Counted from the first letter of the stretch, positions 25,138-35,178 are shown. The stretch is DNA of 64,000 nt from Scybalomonas sp905214925 (GCA_905214925.1 CAJMOB010000008.1:62001-126000), one strand, 5' to 3'. The notes: generated by a model not told the origin, from the letters alone. Program-made: numbers and translations.

Positions 25138-26574
25138 TTATACTTCTTCTACAAAAGCAGGTGGTGCTGGTGGTTTTCCCATCTTTCTTTCAATTACCGT
25201 AGTTAATACGAAAGAAATACAACCTAAAAACGCTCCAAATACGATAGCTAATATACCAAAGGGCTCTCCAAGCACCTGCCACACAACAGCTGCTACCGAT
25301 CCTACTACGACACTTACAATTCCTGAATTTTTTGTGGCATTTGGCATGGCAAGCCCAAGCCCATATGCCGCAAACGGCCCAGCGGAACGCATAGCAAACG
25401 CAAATAGATTTAAGGTTACAATACTAATATTCATCATAGCGATGAGCATCGCACAGATTCCAATCATAATATTGCAGGTACGAGTCATAATTAATGTTTG
25501 TCGATCCGTAAGATTTGGATTCTTATACTTTTGATAAATATCTTTCACAAAAATTGTGGAAGAACAAAGCAGATTCGAATCACTACTGGACATGGTGGCT
25601 GCTACAATGGCGGCAGCAATTAACCCTGTAATCACTGGTGGCGCATAACTTTTTGTAGCAAACATCAGCGCACTGGTTCCTGCACCTCCATCTAAATTCG
25701 GATTTTCTGCTAAAGCTACCAGACCAATCACAGCTGGAATAAACGCCATAAGTGCCATCATCAATGCAGAAAGCCATGCTGCCTTACGGGCAGTTGCTTC
25801 ATCTTCAGAAGAAGCAAAACGGCTTACAATTTCTGGTCCAGATAAAAACGTACAAAAATAATTTAAAATTAAACTAATAATAGTAAACCAGCCTACTTTT
25901 GTAGCATCTAATTCGCCTGCTGGAAGAGCACTTGTAACCGCTTCCCAACCTCCAGCTCCTTTTACAATAAAAGGAAGAGAAATTAAAAGTCCTCCAAAAA
26001 TAATAATCCACTGGAATAAATCCGCAATAGAATCGGCAATTAGCCCTCCCATACTCGTGTAGAATAATACGAGTGCAGTTGCTAATACAATACAAAACTT
26101 GAGATTTAACCCTGTTAACGCACTGACAACAGAACCAGCGGCTAATATCTGAGATGCTGTTAAGCAAAACAAAGATAAAATATTTAACACAGCGGATATT
26201 GTTCCAACCTCATTGCCAAATCGGCGGCTAATGACTTCTGGTATTGTATAAGCCATTGCCTTTCGAATCTTTGGTGCAAAATAGGCCAACGGTATCATGG
26301 CAACCGAAGCGGCTAACACATACCATCCTGCGGATAGCCCCCAACCATTAAAAGCTTTTGCTGCAACTCCTGTTGTACTTCCGCCCCCCACATTATTGGC
26401 AGAAAGAGAAGCCGCTACAAAAAGAAGTCCCATACGCCTTCCACCAATTAGATAGTCATTACTATCTTTGATGAGAAACTTATTTGATAGAAAACCGATC
26501 AAAAGCATACCTACTAAATATACAAGCAGAATAATAATAGGTAATAGTTCAAACTTCATTTGAATCGTTTCCAT
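25138..26574 (-). CDS. Sodium:solute symporter family protein
   Basis: 478 residues with about 12-13 hydrophobic spans. Family signatures include KDSNDYLIGGRRMGLLFVAASLSAN near residue 35-60, the TIPEVISRRFGN helix end and GGLIADSIADLFQWIIIFGG. It uses the sodium gradient to import a small solute; relatives take up proline, pantothenate, sugars or sialic acid, and I cannot narrow it. Monocistronic, preceded by GAGGAGGAGG and a good promoter. Confidence 0.9.
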   Translation of the reverse strand: METIQMKFELLPIIILLVYLVGMLLIGFLSNKFLIKDSNDYLIGGRRMGLLFVAASLSANNVGGGSTTGVAAKAFNGWGLSAGWYVLAASVAMIPLAYFAPKIRKAMAYTIPEVISRRFGNEVGTISAVLNILSLFCLTASQILAAGSVVSALTGLNLKFCIVLATALVLFYTSMGGLIADSIADLFQWIIIFGGLLISLPFIVKGAGGWEAVTSALPAGELDATKVGWFTIISLILNYFCTFLSGPEIVSRFASSEDEATARKAAWLSALMMALMAFIPAVIGLVALAENPNLDGGAGTSALMFATKSYAPPVITGLIAAAIVAATMSSSDSNLLCSSTIFVKDIYQKYKNPNLTDRQTLIMTRTCNIMIGICAMLIAMMNISIVTLNLFAFAMRSAGPFAAYGLGLAMPNATKNSGIVSVVVGSVAAVVWQVLGEPFGILAIVFGAFLGCISFVLTTVIERKMGKPPAPPAFVEEV

Positions 26575-26879
26575 ATCGAAACACCTCCTCCTCTAAATAT
26601 AAAATTTTTATAAATTTTGTAAAATTATTATATCAAATTCATTATTAAATTACAATAGTTATTTTATGTCCTATTTTTACATCTAATTGTATTAATATAG
26701 TGTATTTTCTGATAAATACCTCTTAAGTTCAACACATCGTCTGGGCGTAGTGCTTTTTTATTTCATAGGAAAACACTACTTTCACAAATTAATGCGACAA
26801 GGTATTTCCTATAACATAAAAAAATCAAGTGAAAATTCTTGATTTTCACTTGATTTTTCACTACTTTATTCTAGTTTTC
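26575..26879. other. Intergenic region between yhaM-type gene and symporter
   Basis: 305 bases with the symporter promoter on the minus strand (TTGTAA 26650-26655, 17-base spacer, TATAAT 26627-26632) and the terminator at 26817-26859. A weak GTAGTG/CACTAC inverted repeat lies near 26737-26769. No gene seen. Confidence 0.55.
26817..26859 (-). terminator. Intrinsic terminator of the YhaM/FrhB operon
   Basis: Arms AAAATCAAGTGAAAAT and ATTTTCACTTGATTTT form a 16-bp perfect stem with a short loop; T runs lie on both sides, 21 bases below the stop at 26880. Confidence 0.85.
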
Positions 26880-27845
26880 TTACTTTATATTCGGTTTTGA
26901 AGTTGCTCTTACGTTGGACTCAAAGAAACGATTATATCCTAACCATTCTCCTCGATCCGCTTTTTCCTTCTCACGTTCTAATTCTTCTAAAAATGTCTCA
27001 ATTTTGGCATCGGTATTATCGGCATAAGTAAGAGCCAATGCTTCAATTAACGCTGGTTTTTTTGGAGAACCATATTCAAGTTCCCCATGATGCGCTAAAA
27101 TACAATGAAGCAATTCTCGTTCTAACTGCACTGGGAAATTTGGAATTGTTCGGATTTTCTCTTCTAACTTCATTGTTCCAATAACGATATGCCCAATGAG
27201 TTGTCCTTCATCGGTATAGTCGTTTTCTGGTAATGGAGACAATTCTACTAATTTACCAATATCATGGAATAACGCCGCTGTCACTAATAAATCACGATTT
27301 AAGATCGGATATTGGGTTGCATAAAACTCACAAAGATTTGCAACACCTCTTGTATGCTCTAAAAGTCCTCCAACGTATCCATGATGAACTGTCTTTGCAG
27401 CCGAATGTTTTTTAAAAGCATTTTTAAATTCTACATCTTTTACGAAAAAGCTTTCTAACAACGCTTTCAAATAAATATCTTTTGTTCGTTTAATCATTTC
27501 CAATACATCATCATACATCTTATCAATATCTTTTGATGATGTCTTTACATAGTCACTTGGAAAATATTCTCCCTCTTGTGCTTTTCTAATCCGTTCGATA
27601 TTCAATTGATTGGAACCTTGAAAGCTTGTTACACGTCCAGTTACAAAAATATAATCCATGGATTCAAAGTTTTCAATTCCTCTTGAATTTAAATCCCATA
27701 CCTTTCCATCAAGCACACCAGTTTTGTCTTGCAAAATAAGGGAGTAATAGCTTTTCCCTGCTTTTGTTTTGGCGGTCTGTTTCGTTTTACAAAGGTAAAT
27801 CTCTGACACCATTTCCCCTTCGCGTAACTCATTAATATATCTCAT
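26880..27845 (-). CDS. yhaM: 3'-5' exoribonuclease YhaM-family (OB fold plus HD domain)
   Basis: 321 residues. The N-terminal OB-type nucleic-acid-binding domain (about 10-100: KTKAGKSYYSLILQDKTGVLDGKVWDL) is followed by an HD hydrolase domain (about 150-290). The latter shows HHGYVGGLLEHTRGV, the HDIGK motif and the later HCILAHHGELEYGSPKKP. YhaM enzymes shorten mRNA 3' ends and are usually about 310-315 residues, so length agrees. It lies 10 bases below the FrhB-type gene and shares its terminator. Confidence 0.9.
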   Translation of the reverse strand: MRYINELREGEMVSEIYLCKTKQTAKTKAGKSYYSLILQDKTGVLDGKVWDLNSRGIENFESMDYIFVTGRVTSFQGSNQLNIERIRKAQEGEYFPSDYVKTSSKDIDKMYDDVLEMIKRTKDIYLKALLESFFVKDVEFKNAFKKHSAAKTVHHGYVGGLLEHTRGVANLCEFYATQYPILNRDLLVTAALFHDIGKLVELSPLPENDYTDEGQLIGHIVIGTMKLEEKIRTIPNFPVQLERELLHCILAHHGELEYGSPKKPALIEALALTYADNTDAKIETFLEELEREKEKADRGEWLGYNRFFESNVRATSKPNIK

Positions 27846-27855
27846 TTTTTTCCTC

Positions 27856-29976
27856 TTACTTTCTTAAATCATTATAACTTTGTAATAATGGATTGATCTC
27901 TTCTTGATCCATACGATTTAAAAGTTCTGTTCGTTCATTTCGATATTGAATTGGCTTAATACGATTTCTCTTAAATGCCGTATCCATATCCACTTCATAT
28001 AGATCCAGTCGATCTTTTATTTGCTCAAAGAAACGTTTCCCTTTTTCATTATTGAGCATAATAAAACTCATTCCCTTATTGTCATCTTTTTCCCCTAGCC
28101 ATTCTTTCACACTTAAAAAATCTCCAACCGTAATATCCCCTGCTCGGTAGTCTTTTACGAACTGACAGTTAGTACAACTTGGACGTGCCAAATAAGAATT
28201 ATTATAAGCGCGTATATAGTTATTCCTTCTTCCAATGAAAACACGTTCTTGTCCGTCATCGGTCTGAACACACACTTTATAATCCATGAATCCCCAACCA
28301 TCTCGTTTATCTTTGCAAACAAAGTTTACAACCGGAGATTTTAAAGCCGTACTTAAATGCTTCATATATTTATCAAACACTTTTGGAGAGGCTGCTGAAT
28401 GACAAACTACTTCTTGAATAATTAAATTTTCATAATCTTCTCCTAGGTAGGAGCGAAGTCCTGCACATTCACATGGAAGTCCACTATATAATACTTTCTT
28501 TCCACTTGTTACAAGGCGCTTCACTTGTGGGAAAATTCCCTCCATATCGCTTTTTGCATACTTGGCTCCATAGAACTTTTCTGCTTCTTCCATTGTATCA
28601 GCAATATCAGAAATTACACGCATTTTTTTATCGTATCGCACTCCAACAACGGCTCCATTTTCTTTCTTGATCATCTCTTTACAAAGTTCTGGAAAAATTC
28701 CGCCAGAAGTACTCTTCATTCTGACATCCATATTTTTATTTTTTCCTGCATAAATAACTGGATAGGATTCTTCTTTGATTTGATTGTTATCTTTTAAGCG
28801 AATACAAACCGCTTCACATTTTCCACAATTGGTACATTTTCTGCTGTCAACACGAGGATAACGGAAGCCTTCTTTATCCACTACCATCTCAATACAATGC
28901 TCAGGACAAATTTCTTGGCAGGCATAACACCCATAGCACTCTCCTCGTTTAATTGGCACTGGGCACTCAACCATCACTTCATTTTTCGTAATTCCAAGTG
29001 TTTCTTCTAAATCTTTTAATGACTGCACACGAAGTGCCACCATTCTGCGATTTAATACCCCTTTTTTCTCATGAACCGAAAATTTCTTTTCCACAGGCTC
29101 TCCTGTCCAATCCTCTTGGATATGGTAAGAGAACTTCATATCTTTTATAAAATTTCTGACTCTCTTTTTCTCTTTATCCGTCTCTAAATACACAAATGGC
29201 TTTTCATAAAGAGTTGCCACGAGAACCCCTATCATAGAATCCGTTATGATTCGATCTGCCTGTGAGGCAACGGCTAAATAATAAGTGACATCATTTCTTT
29301 CTTTTCCAATCACTTTTAATTGCAAATCGTGTTTTTTCGCACTCTTATTAGCAAAACTCTCCACATCGTTATCACTTCTTTGTACATCCACAAATAAGTA
29401 AGGTTGTTCTTTTGGTATTTTATCTTTAATCTCTTCGATATCACTTTGCTTAATCCATAAAAGAGGATCGTTTACAATCGGAACTTCTTTTCCAAATGTA
29501 TTGGCTCCTTCTCTTTGTACCGTTAGCACCTCAAATCCACTAAAATCTTCTTTTGCTTGCTCTCCATTTAGATTCCAGCCATAGGCGATTTTTTTTGCAT
29601 TTTTCTCTGCAAATTTTAAAAGATATGCCTCATTTTCCATTCCATATGCATTATATTCACGATCGAGAACAGAAATGTATGCATCCATTCCAAAGTGCTC
29701 GTCCATCAGTTCCTTTATCGTTTCATCATTTCCCAATAGATTCACATGAGTGTTAATGAAAGAAGATGGTTGCTGAATTTTATGTGTTACTTCTGATTTT
29801 TTTCGAAAAATTCCTTTCTTTTCCACTGTTTCATCAGCATTACTTCCGTTCCATGGATGATAATGGATCATATATGGTGCCGTACCATACGCGTCTAGAG
29901 TTTTATGAATTGCCCATGTTTGCAGATCTGATTCTAAAGTTCTGTCCGCATGGTTCGTTATAATTCCGATCTTCAT
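27856..29976 (-). CDS. Polysaccharide pyruvyltransferase - ferredoxin - FrhB-type fusion protein
   Basis: 706 residues in three parts. Residues 1-330 resemble the polysaccharide pyruvyltransferase fold (MKIGIITNHADRTLESDLQTWAIHKTL and ADRIITDSMIGVLVATLYEKPFVYLE). Residues about 340-395 hold two ferredoxin motifs, CYGCYACQEICPEHC and CTNCGKCEAVC. Residues about 410-700 match the coenzyme F420 hydrogenase beta-subunit family (STSGGIFPELCKEMI, CAGLRSYLG, CTNCQFVKDYRAGDITVGDF). Such fusions occur in gut clostridia and Bacteroidetes, often near polysaccharide genes, but no polysaccharide locus is seen here. A reductase acting on a glycan or flavin substrate is a guess; function unproven. Confidence 0.85.
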   Translation of the reverse strand: MKIGIITNHADRTLESDLQTWAIHKTLDAYGTAPYMIHYHPWNGSNADETVEKKGIFRKKSEVTHKIQQPSSFINTHVNLLGNDETIKELMDEHFGMDAYISVLDREYNAYGMENEAYLLKFAEKNAKKIAYGWNLNGEQAKEDFSGFEVLTVQREGANTFGKEVPIVNDPLLWIKQSDIEEIKDKIPKEQPYLFVDVQRSDNDVESFANKSAKKHDLQLKVIGKERNDVTYYLAVASQADRIITDSMIGVLVATLYEKPFVYLETDKEKKRVRNFIKDMKFSYHIQEDWTGEPVEKKFSVHEKKGVLNRRMVALRVQSLKDLEETLGITKNEVMVECPVPIKRGECYGCYACQEICPEHCIEMVVDKEGFRYPRVDSRKCTNCGKCEAVCIRLKDNNQIKEESYPVIYAGKNKNMDVRMKSTSGGIFPELCKEMIKKENGAVVGVRYDKKMRVISDIADTMEEAEKFYGAKYAKSDMEGIFPQVKRLVTSGKKVLYSGLPCECAGLRSYLGEDYENLIIQEVVCHSAASPKVFDKYMKHLSTALKSPVVNFVCKDKRDGWGFMDYKVCVQTDDGQERVFIGRRNNYIRAYNNSYLARPSCTNCQFVKDYRAGDITVGDFLSVKEWLGEKDDNKGMSFIMLNNEKGKRFFEQIKDRLDLYEVDMDTAFKRNRIKPIQYRNERTELLNRMDQEEINPLLQSYNDLRK

Positions 29977-30043
29977 CCTTTTTCCTCCTGTTCTTTACTA
30001 AACTTCATATTATCACAGATCAAATAAGGATTCAACCTTATAC

Positions 30044-30142
30044 ATTCAAGACTCGCTCGCGAGTCTTGGCGCGGGATTCCGGTCAGCTTTAGCTGACATA
30101 ATACAGCTCCGAATCCCTGCTCATCCTCGCGGAGCGTATATC
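30044..30142. repeat. 99-bp structured intergenic repeat, copy B
   Basis: Same orientation as copy A at 24843-24941 and different at only four positions. Here the third hairpin is better (GCTC-ATCCTCGCG-GAGC) while the GGGATTC/GAATCCC stem is two pairs shorter. The flanking sequences of the two copies do not match, so the repeat is a discrete unit. Confidence 0.85.
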
Positions 30143-30224
30143 AGATTGGGGATTGACACCCGCCTCTGATACTGATTTGCTGTTCGCCACCTATAGAGGC
30201 GGGAGTCATCCCACATCTGATATA
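30137..30224. repeat. Long near-perfect inverted repeat (hairpin) beside repeat copy B
   Basis: Arms of about 30 bases (ATATCAGAT...CCCGCCTCT and AGAGGCGGG...ATCTGATAT) enclose a 27-base loop; only about four positions are unpaired. On the plus strand GGCTATTTTT follows, so it could also end transcription toward mutS2. Confidence 0.8.
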
Positions 30225-30463
30225 TGGCTATTTTTCCTTTTTTCCTCTCTTCTGCTGCCATTCGCTTGTTAGGTTATTTTCCTCTATCCTCTTGCATAAA
30301 GTGAATTTGCCACTTATAATTACATGGAACGATACAAAATATCAAATAATAATGATAGAGAACGTGAACAATCCTCAAATATCAAATGTAGAAAAACTTC
30401 CTTTTTCTATTCGATACTTGACTCATTACTTTCACGCAAATAAAACAGACAAGGGTGTATAAA

Positions 30464-32842
30464 ATGAACGAAAAAGCATTACGAATTTTAGAATATAATA
30501 AAATTATCGATCGTCTTGTGGAATGTGCTGGTTCTTCTATGGGAAAACAACTTTGTAAGACTTTAATGCCTTCCACCGATCTGATGGAAATTACAACAAA
30601 ACAACAAGAAACGGCAGATGCTTTAAGTCGCCTTTATAAGCATGGTAGCCTTTCTTTTTCTGGCCTTGTTGATATTACTCCATCTTTAAAACGACTCATC
30701 GTAGGCGCATCTTTAGGTGCAGGAGAACTTCTTGAAATCGCCAAACTACTTTCTATTGCACAAACAGCAAAACAATATTCTCATACTTCTGATGATATGA
30801 ATGACAACGATAGCTTGACTTTTCTATTCGAAGACTTAGCTCCACTTACTCCATTGATGTTAGAAATCAAACGCTGTATCCTCGCTGAAGATGAAATCAG
30901 TGACGATGCTTCCCCAACACTTCGTGACATTCGCCGTCAGATAAAACAGACAAACATCAGGCTTCACAATCAATTAACATCCATTGTAAGCTCCAATAAC
31001 AATAAAAATATGTTACAGGATAACATTATTACAATGAGAAATGGTCGTTACTGTATTCCTGTAAAACAAGAATATCGCGGAAGTTTCCCAGGAATGATTC
31101 ACGATCAATCCCAAACAGGTTCTACCTTATTCGTAGAGCCAATGGCTGTTGTGAACTTAAATAACGAATTAAAAGAATTGGCAGGAAAAGAGCAGACAGA
31201 AATCGAACGCATTTTAGCTGGTCTTAGCGAACAAGTAGCTTTTGAACGAGAAGAAATCGAAAATAACCTTCGCCTTTTAACACAACTTGATTTTATTTTT
31301 GCAAGAGCAAAACTGGCGAAATCTTATAACGGAACAGAACCAGTCTTTAATGATGAAAAGAGAATCAACATTAAACAAGGTCGCCATCCTCTCCTTGATA
31401 GCCATAAAGTCGTACCAATCAATCTCTATCTTGGAAAAGATTTCTCCATGCTTATCGTAACGGGGCCAAATACAGGTGGTAAAACCGTATCTTTAAAAAC
31501 AGTAGGGCTTTTTACTTTAATGGGGCAAGCAGGACTTCATATTCCTGCTCTTAGCAATTCAGAATTAGCTGTTTTTGATCAGGTGTATGCGGATATTGGA
31601 GACGAGCAAAGTATTGAACAAAATTTAAGTACCTTCTCTTCTCACATGACAAATATTATTTCTATCTTAAATGATACGACCGAAAATTCTCTCGTATTAT
31701 TAGATGAGCTTTGTGGTGGTACGGATCCAATGGAAGGTGCTGCTCTTGCCATCGCTATTTTAAGCCAATTGCACGGAAAACAAGTGACAACAATGGCAAC
31801 AACTCACTACAGCGAATTAAAATCCTTTGCCCTTTCCACAGCTGGTATTGAAAATGCTTGTTGTGAATTTGATCTTGCTACATTAAGTCCAACATATCGC
31901 TTATTAATCGGTGTACCAGGAAAGAGTAACGCTTTTGCCATTAGTCAGAAATTAGGGCTTGATCCATTCGTGATTGAAGATGCAAAATCACAAATTGACG
32001 CGTCTGCCCGCGATTTTGAAACGATGATCGCTGAATTGGAAACAAGAAAAATTGCAGTTGAAAAAGAACAAGAAGAAATTTATAAAAAGACTGCAGAAGT
32101 GGAAGAACTTCGTCGCTCTTTACAGCAAAAAGATGCAGAAATTAAGCAAAAACGACAAGAGATTTTAACAAATGCTCGTCAACAAGCGCGGGATATTTTA
32201 ACGGATGCGAAAGAAACTGCCGATGAAGCGATCCGAAAATATAACGGTTGGAGCAAACATACTTCTCAAAATAATACAAAGAAAATGGAAGCCGAACGAA
32301 GTAAGCTCCGTGGTAAAATGGGCGAGTTAGACAAACAACTAGCCTATAAATCTCAAACAAAGACAAAGAAACGCCATAAGGCAGAAGATTTCAAAATCGG
32401 CGATAGCGTCTTTGTTACAACATTAAATTTAAAAGGAACTGTTACTTCTCTTCCAAATGCCAAAGGTGATCTCTACGTTCAAATGGGAATTTTAAAATCC
32501 GTTGTCAACATTAAAAACTTAGAGATTTTAGAAGAGGAAAAACCAAAACAAAAACAACAGCAGTCCTCTGGTTATAAAGCCAACTTTATGAAATCTGCAA
32601 CGATTTCTCCAGAAATCAACTTACTTGGAAAAACAGTGGATGAAGCCATCAACGAGTTGGATAAATATTTAGATGACGCTTATTTATCAAAATTAACACA
32701 AGTAACGATTATCCATGGAAAAGGAACGGGTGCTTTACGAAGTGCTGTACAATCTTATTTAAGAAAACAAAAGCATATTAAATCATTCCGAAGCGGAGTC
32801 TATGGAGAAGGTGAAGCTGGTGTTACTATCGTAGAATTTTAA
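30464..32842 (+). CDS. mutS2: MutS2 family protein (endonuclease/ribosome-collision ATPase)
   Basis: 792 residues from ATG 30464, with AAGGGTG six bases upstream; a GTG three codons earlier overlaps that site and is less likely. The MutS-type core has Walker A GPNTGGKT (about 333-340) and Walker B LVLLDELCGGTDP (about 411). A coiled-coil stretch follows (about 515-620), then a KOW-like segment (HKAEDFKIGDSVFV) and a C-terminal Smr domain (about 714-792, INLLGKTVDEAI and IIHGKGTGALR). It lacks the MutS mismatch-recognition domain. MutS2/RqcU acts on collided ribosomes and has been tied to suppression of recombination. Confidence 0.96.
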   Translation: MNEKALRILEYNKIIDRLVECAGSSMGKQLCKTLMPSTDLMEITTKQQETADALSRLYKHGSLSFSGLVDITPSLKRLIVGASLGAGELLEIAKLLSIAQTAKQYSHTSDDMNDNDSLTFLFEDLAPLTPLMLEIKRCILAEDEISDDASPTLRDIRRQIKQTNIRLHNQLTSIVSSNNNKNMLQDNIITMRNGRYCIPVKQEYRGSFPGMIHDQSQTGSTLFVEPMAVVNLNNELKELAGKEQTEIERILAGLSEQVAFEREEIENNLRLLTQLDFIFARAKLAKSYNGTEPVFNDEKRINIKQGRHPLLDSHKVVPINLYLGKDFSMLIVTGPNTGGKTVSLKTVGLFTLMGQAGLHIPALSNSELAVFDQVYADIGDEQSIEQNLSTFSSHMTNIISILNDTTENSLVLLDELCGGTDPMEGAALAIAILSQLHGKQVTTMATTHYSELKSFALSTAGIENACCEFDLATLSPTYRLLIGVPGKSNAFAISQKLGLDPFVIEDAKSQIDASARDFETMIAELETRKIAVEKEQEEIYKKTAEVEELRRSLQQKDAEIKQKRQEILTNARQQARDILTDAKETADEAIRKYNGWSKHTSQNNTKKMEAERSKLRGKMGELDKQLAYKSQTKTKKRHKAEDFKIGDSVFVTTLNLKGTVTSLPNAKGDLYVQMGILKSVVNIKNLEILEEEKPKQKQQQSSGYKANFMKSATISPEINLLGKTVDEAINELDKYLDDAYLSKLTQVTIIHGKGTGALRSAVQSYLRKQKHIKSFRSGVYGEGEAGVTIVEF

Positions 32843-32847
32843 TATCC

Positions 32848-32888
32848 TAGTCGCATTATGACTGTCCTGTTATAATGCGACTATTTTT
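32848..32888 (+). terminator. Intrinsic terminator of mutS2
   Basis: Twelve-base arms TAGTCGCATTAT and ATAATGCGACTA followed by TTTTTGT, six bases after the stop. Confidence 0.88.
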
Positions 32889-33035
32889 GTCTCCTTCGCT
32901 CTCTCTTGTACTTCTTAAACGATAATGATAAAATGAACCTATAAAAACTTTGAAATATTCGTATCACCTTCAAAAATATAGCATTATAAACATCATATTA
33001 TTTATATCGTATTATTTATATAGAAAGGATTTACT

Positions 33036-33752
33036 ATGGTTACAAAACAAAAAATTATGATCGTCGATGATGATAGCAATATTGCAGAACTCATCTCCCT
33101 TTATTTAATCAAAGAATGTTTTGATACATTAATCGTCTCCGATGGGGAGGAGGCACTCTCAAAGCTTACCGTCTATGAACCAGATTTAATTTTATTAGAT
33201 ATTATGCTCCCTGGTATCGATGGATATGAAGTATGCACTGAAATTCGTAAAACCAATCAAGTTCCTATTATTATGCTTTCTGCCAAAACAGAAGTGTTTG
33301 ATAAAGTGTTGGGATTAAAAATTGGGGCAGATGACTATATGATTAAACCATTTGATTCCAAAGAATTGGTTGCTCGTGTCAAGGCGGTATTGCGTCGCTA
33401 TCATCCAACCCCAGTACAAGTTCCTACAAAACCGTTAACTCCATCACAGACAGGCTCTTATGTGGAGTATGAAGATCTCGTTATTAACATTACTAATTAC
33501 TCTGTTACTTATAAAGGAAATAACATAGAAATGCCTCCAAAAGAATTGGAACTCTTCTATTTCTTAGCCTCCCAGCCAAACCAAGTATTTACAAGAGAAC
33601 AGCTTCTCGATCGCTTATGGGGCTATGAATATATTGGAGATACAAGAACCGTCGATGTCCATGTAAAACGTCTTCGCGAAAAACTTGGTACTCATCCTGC
33701 TTGGTCCATCGCCACCGTTTGGGGAATTGGTTATAAATTCGAGGTAAAATAG
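33036..33752 (+). CDS. OmpR/PhoB-family response regulator
   Basis: 238 residues. The receiver domain has MIVDDDSN, phosphoacceptor Asp in LILLDIMLPGIDGY (about 54), Ser in MLSAKTE and Lys in IKPFDSKEL. A proline-rich linker (about 125-145) leads to a winged helix (MPPKELELFYFLASQPNQVFTREQLLDRLWGYEY ends the core). Closest in style to ResD/PhoB/YycF regulators. One base separates it from the histidine kinase gene; signal and targets unknown. AGAAAGG ribosome binding site. Confidence 0.92.
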   Translation: MVTKQKIMIVDDDSNIAELISLYLIKECFDTLIVSDGEEALSKLTVYEPDLILLDIMLPGIDGYEVCTEIRKTNQVPIIMLSAKTEVFDKVLGLKIGADDYMIKPFDSKELVARVKAVLRRYHPTPVQVPTKPLTPSQTGSYVEYEDLVINITNYSVTYKGNNIEMPPKELELFYFLASQPNQVFTREQLLDRLWGYEYIGDTRTVDVHVKRLREKLGTHPAWSIATVWGIGYKFEVK

Positions 33753-33753
33753 T

Positions 33754-35178
33754 ATGAAACGAAAAATTCTCCCTAAATTTTTCTTGTTCTATATGAGTAT
33801 TATTTGTTTGAGTATTCTACTTGTCCTCTCCTTTGCGAACCAATCTTTCCGCTCTGTTTTAATTACCGAAAAACAAAGTTCTATGCAAAAAGAGGCCAAG
33901 TTAATTTCTAGGCAATACGCAAGAGACTATTTCTCTGGAGATGTTTCCACCCAAAGACTCTCTCAATATTTTAGCGAACTGGACAGCCTCCTGAATTCAG
34001 AAGTATGGCTCTGTGATAAAGACGGCACGATCGTCACAACTTCTTCGGAAGAAGAAGAGCAGTTTTTAAATAAAAAGTTGACTACTATTATGCCTAGCAT
34101 TGATCTTGAACGAACTTTTCGGACCACAGGAACATTTGGCCACTCCTTTGAAGAAGAAATGATTAGCACAGGACGGCCTATTAGCTTATCTGGAGAGTTA
34201 GTTGGATATATCGTATTACACTCTCCTATCTCCACTCTCTCCACAACACAGGCTGGTATTACAAAGGCAACTTACTTAGCTCTTGGAATTTTAGTGATTG
34301 TTCTCATTATTTTACTTTCCTATTTTTCCCGTAAGATTTTAGTTCCTATTGGAGAGATCAACCAAGCGGCACGCCAGTACGCCAAAGGAAACTTTGATAC
34401 TCTCATTCCGATTGAACGAAATGACGAAATCGGTGAACTTGTTTCTTCTCTAAACTTCATGGCAGCCGAGCTTAGCAAAACAGAACAATATCGAAAAGAC
34501 TTCATATCAAACGTATCCCACGACTTTCGTTCTCCTTTAACTTCCATTAAAGGATATTTGGAGGCAATGCTCGATGGAACGATTCCACCAGAACTTTATG
34601 AGAAATATTTAGGTGTACTTCTGGATGAGACGAAGAGACTTACAAAGCTAACAGAAGGGCTGATTGCTTTAAAAACATTAAATGGATACGGACCTCTTTT
34701 AAATCTCTCTAATTTTGATATTGTTCAAACCGTTCATTCCACTATAAATACATTTGAAGGACAATGTAATTCTAAAAATATTACGATTACCATGTCCTCC
34801 TCTTCTCCTTCTTGTATTATAAGAGCGGATAAAACAAAGATTGAGCAAGTAATTTATAATTTAACCGACAATGCCATTAAATTCAGCAAAGCAGGTGGCG
34901 ATATTAAAATTACGATTACGGAGTTAGCCCATAATAAAGTATCCATATCGATCAAGGACAAAGGAATCGGTATTCCTCGTTCCGAACAAACCCACATATG
35001 GGAACGCTTTTATAAAGTGGATAACTCCCGTGGAAAAGACAAAAAAAGTCACGGGATCGGTCTTGCGATTACAAAAGAGATCATTCATGCTCATAATGAA
35101 CAGATCAATTTAATTAGCACAGAAAATGTTGGAAGTGAATTCGTATTCACTCTTTCAAAACCAACAGCGAAACACTAA
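33754..35178 (+). CDS. Sensor histidine kinase with extracellular sensor and HAMP
   Basis: 474 residues. Membrane span about 8-30, extracellular sensor about 31-170 (LISRQYARDYFSGDVSTQRLSQYFSELDSLL), second span about 172-195, HAMP (about 195-245, PIGEINQAARQYAKGNFDTLIP). H-box FISNVSHDFRSPLTSIKGY with His near 256, N-box TDNAIKFSKAG, G1 IKDKGIGI, F-box RFYKVD and G2 HGIGLAI are all intact. It forms a complete two-component pair with the preceding gene. Confidence 0.93.
   Translation: MKRKILPKFFLFYMSIICLSILLVLSFANQSFRSVLITEKQSSMQKEAKLISRQYARDYFSGDVSTQRLSQYFSELDSLLNSEVWLCDKDGTIVTTSSEEEEQFLNKKLTTIMPSIDLERTFRTTGTFGHSFEEEMISTGRPISLSGELVGYIVLHSPISTLSTTQAGITKATYLALGILVIVLIILLSYFSRKILVPIGEINQAARQYAKGNFDTLIPIERNDEIGELVSSLNFMAAELSKTEQYRKDFISNVSHDFRSPLTSIKGYLEAMLDGTIPPELYEKYLGVLLDETKRLTKLTEGLIALKTLNGYGPLLNLSNFDIVQTVHSTINTFEGQCNSKNITITMSSSSPSCIIRADKTKIEQVIYNLTDNAIKFSKAGGDIKITITELAHNKVSISIKDKGIGIPRSEQTHIWERFYKVDNSRGKDKKSHGIGLAITKEIIHAHNEQINLISTENVGSEFVFTLSKPTAKH

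Larger units (their letters stand above)
29977..30463. other. Intergenic region between the divergent FrhB-type gene and mutS2
   Basis: 487 bases dominated by non-coding structure: the 99-bp repeat copy B (30044-30142) directly abutting a long hairpin (30137-30224), then AT-rich sequence leading to mutS2. No gene is supported; frames on either strand lack ribosome binding sites. Confidence 0.6.
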
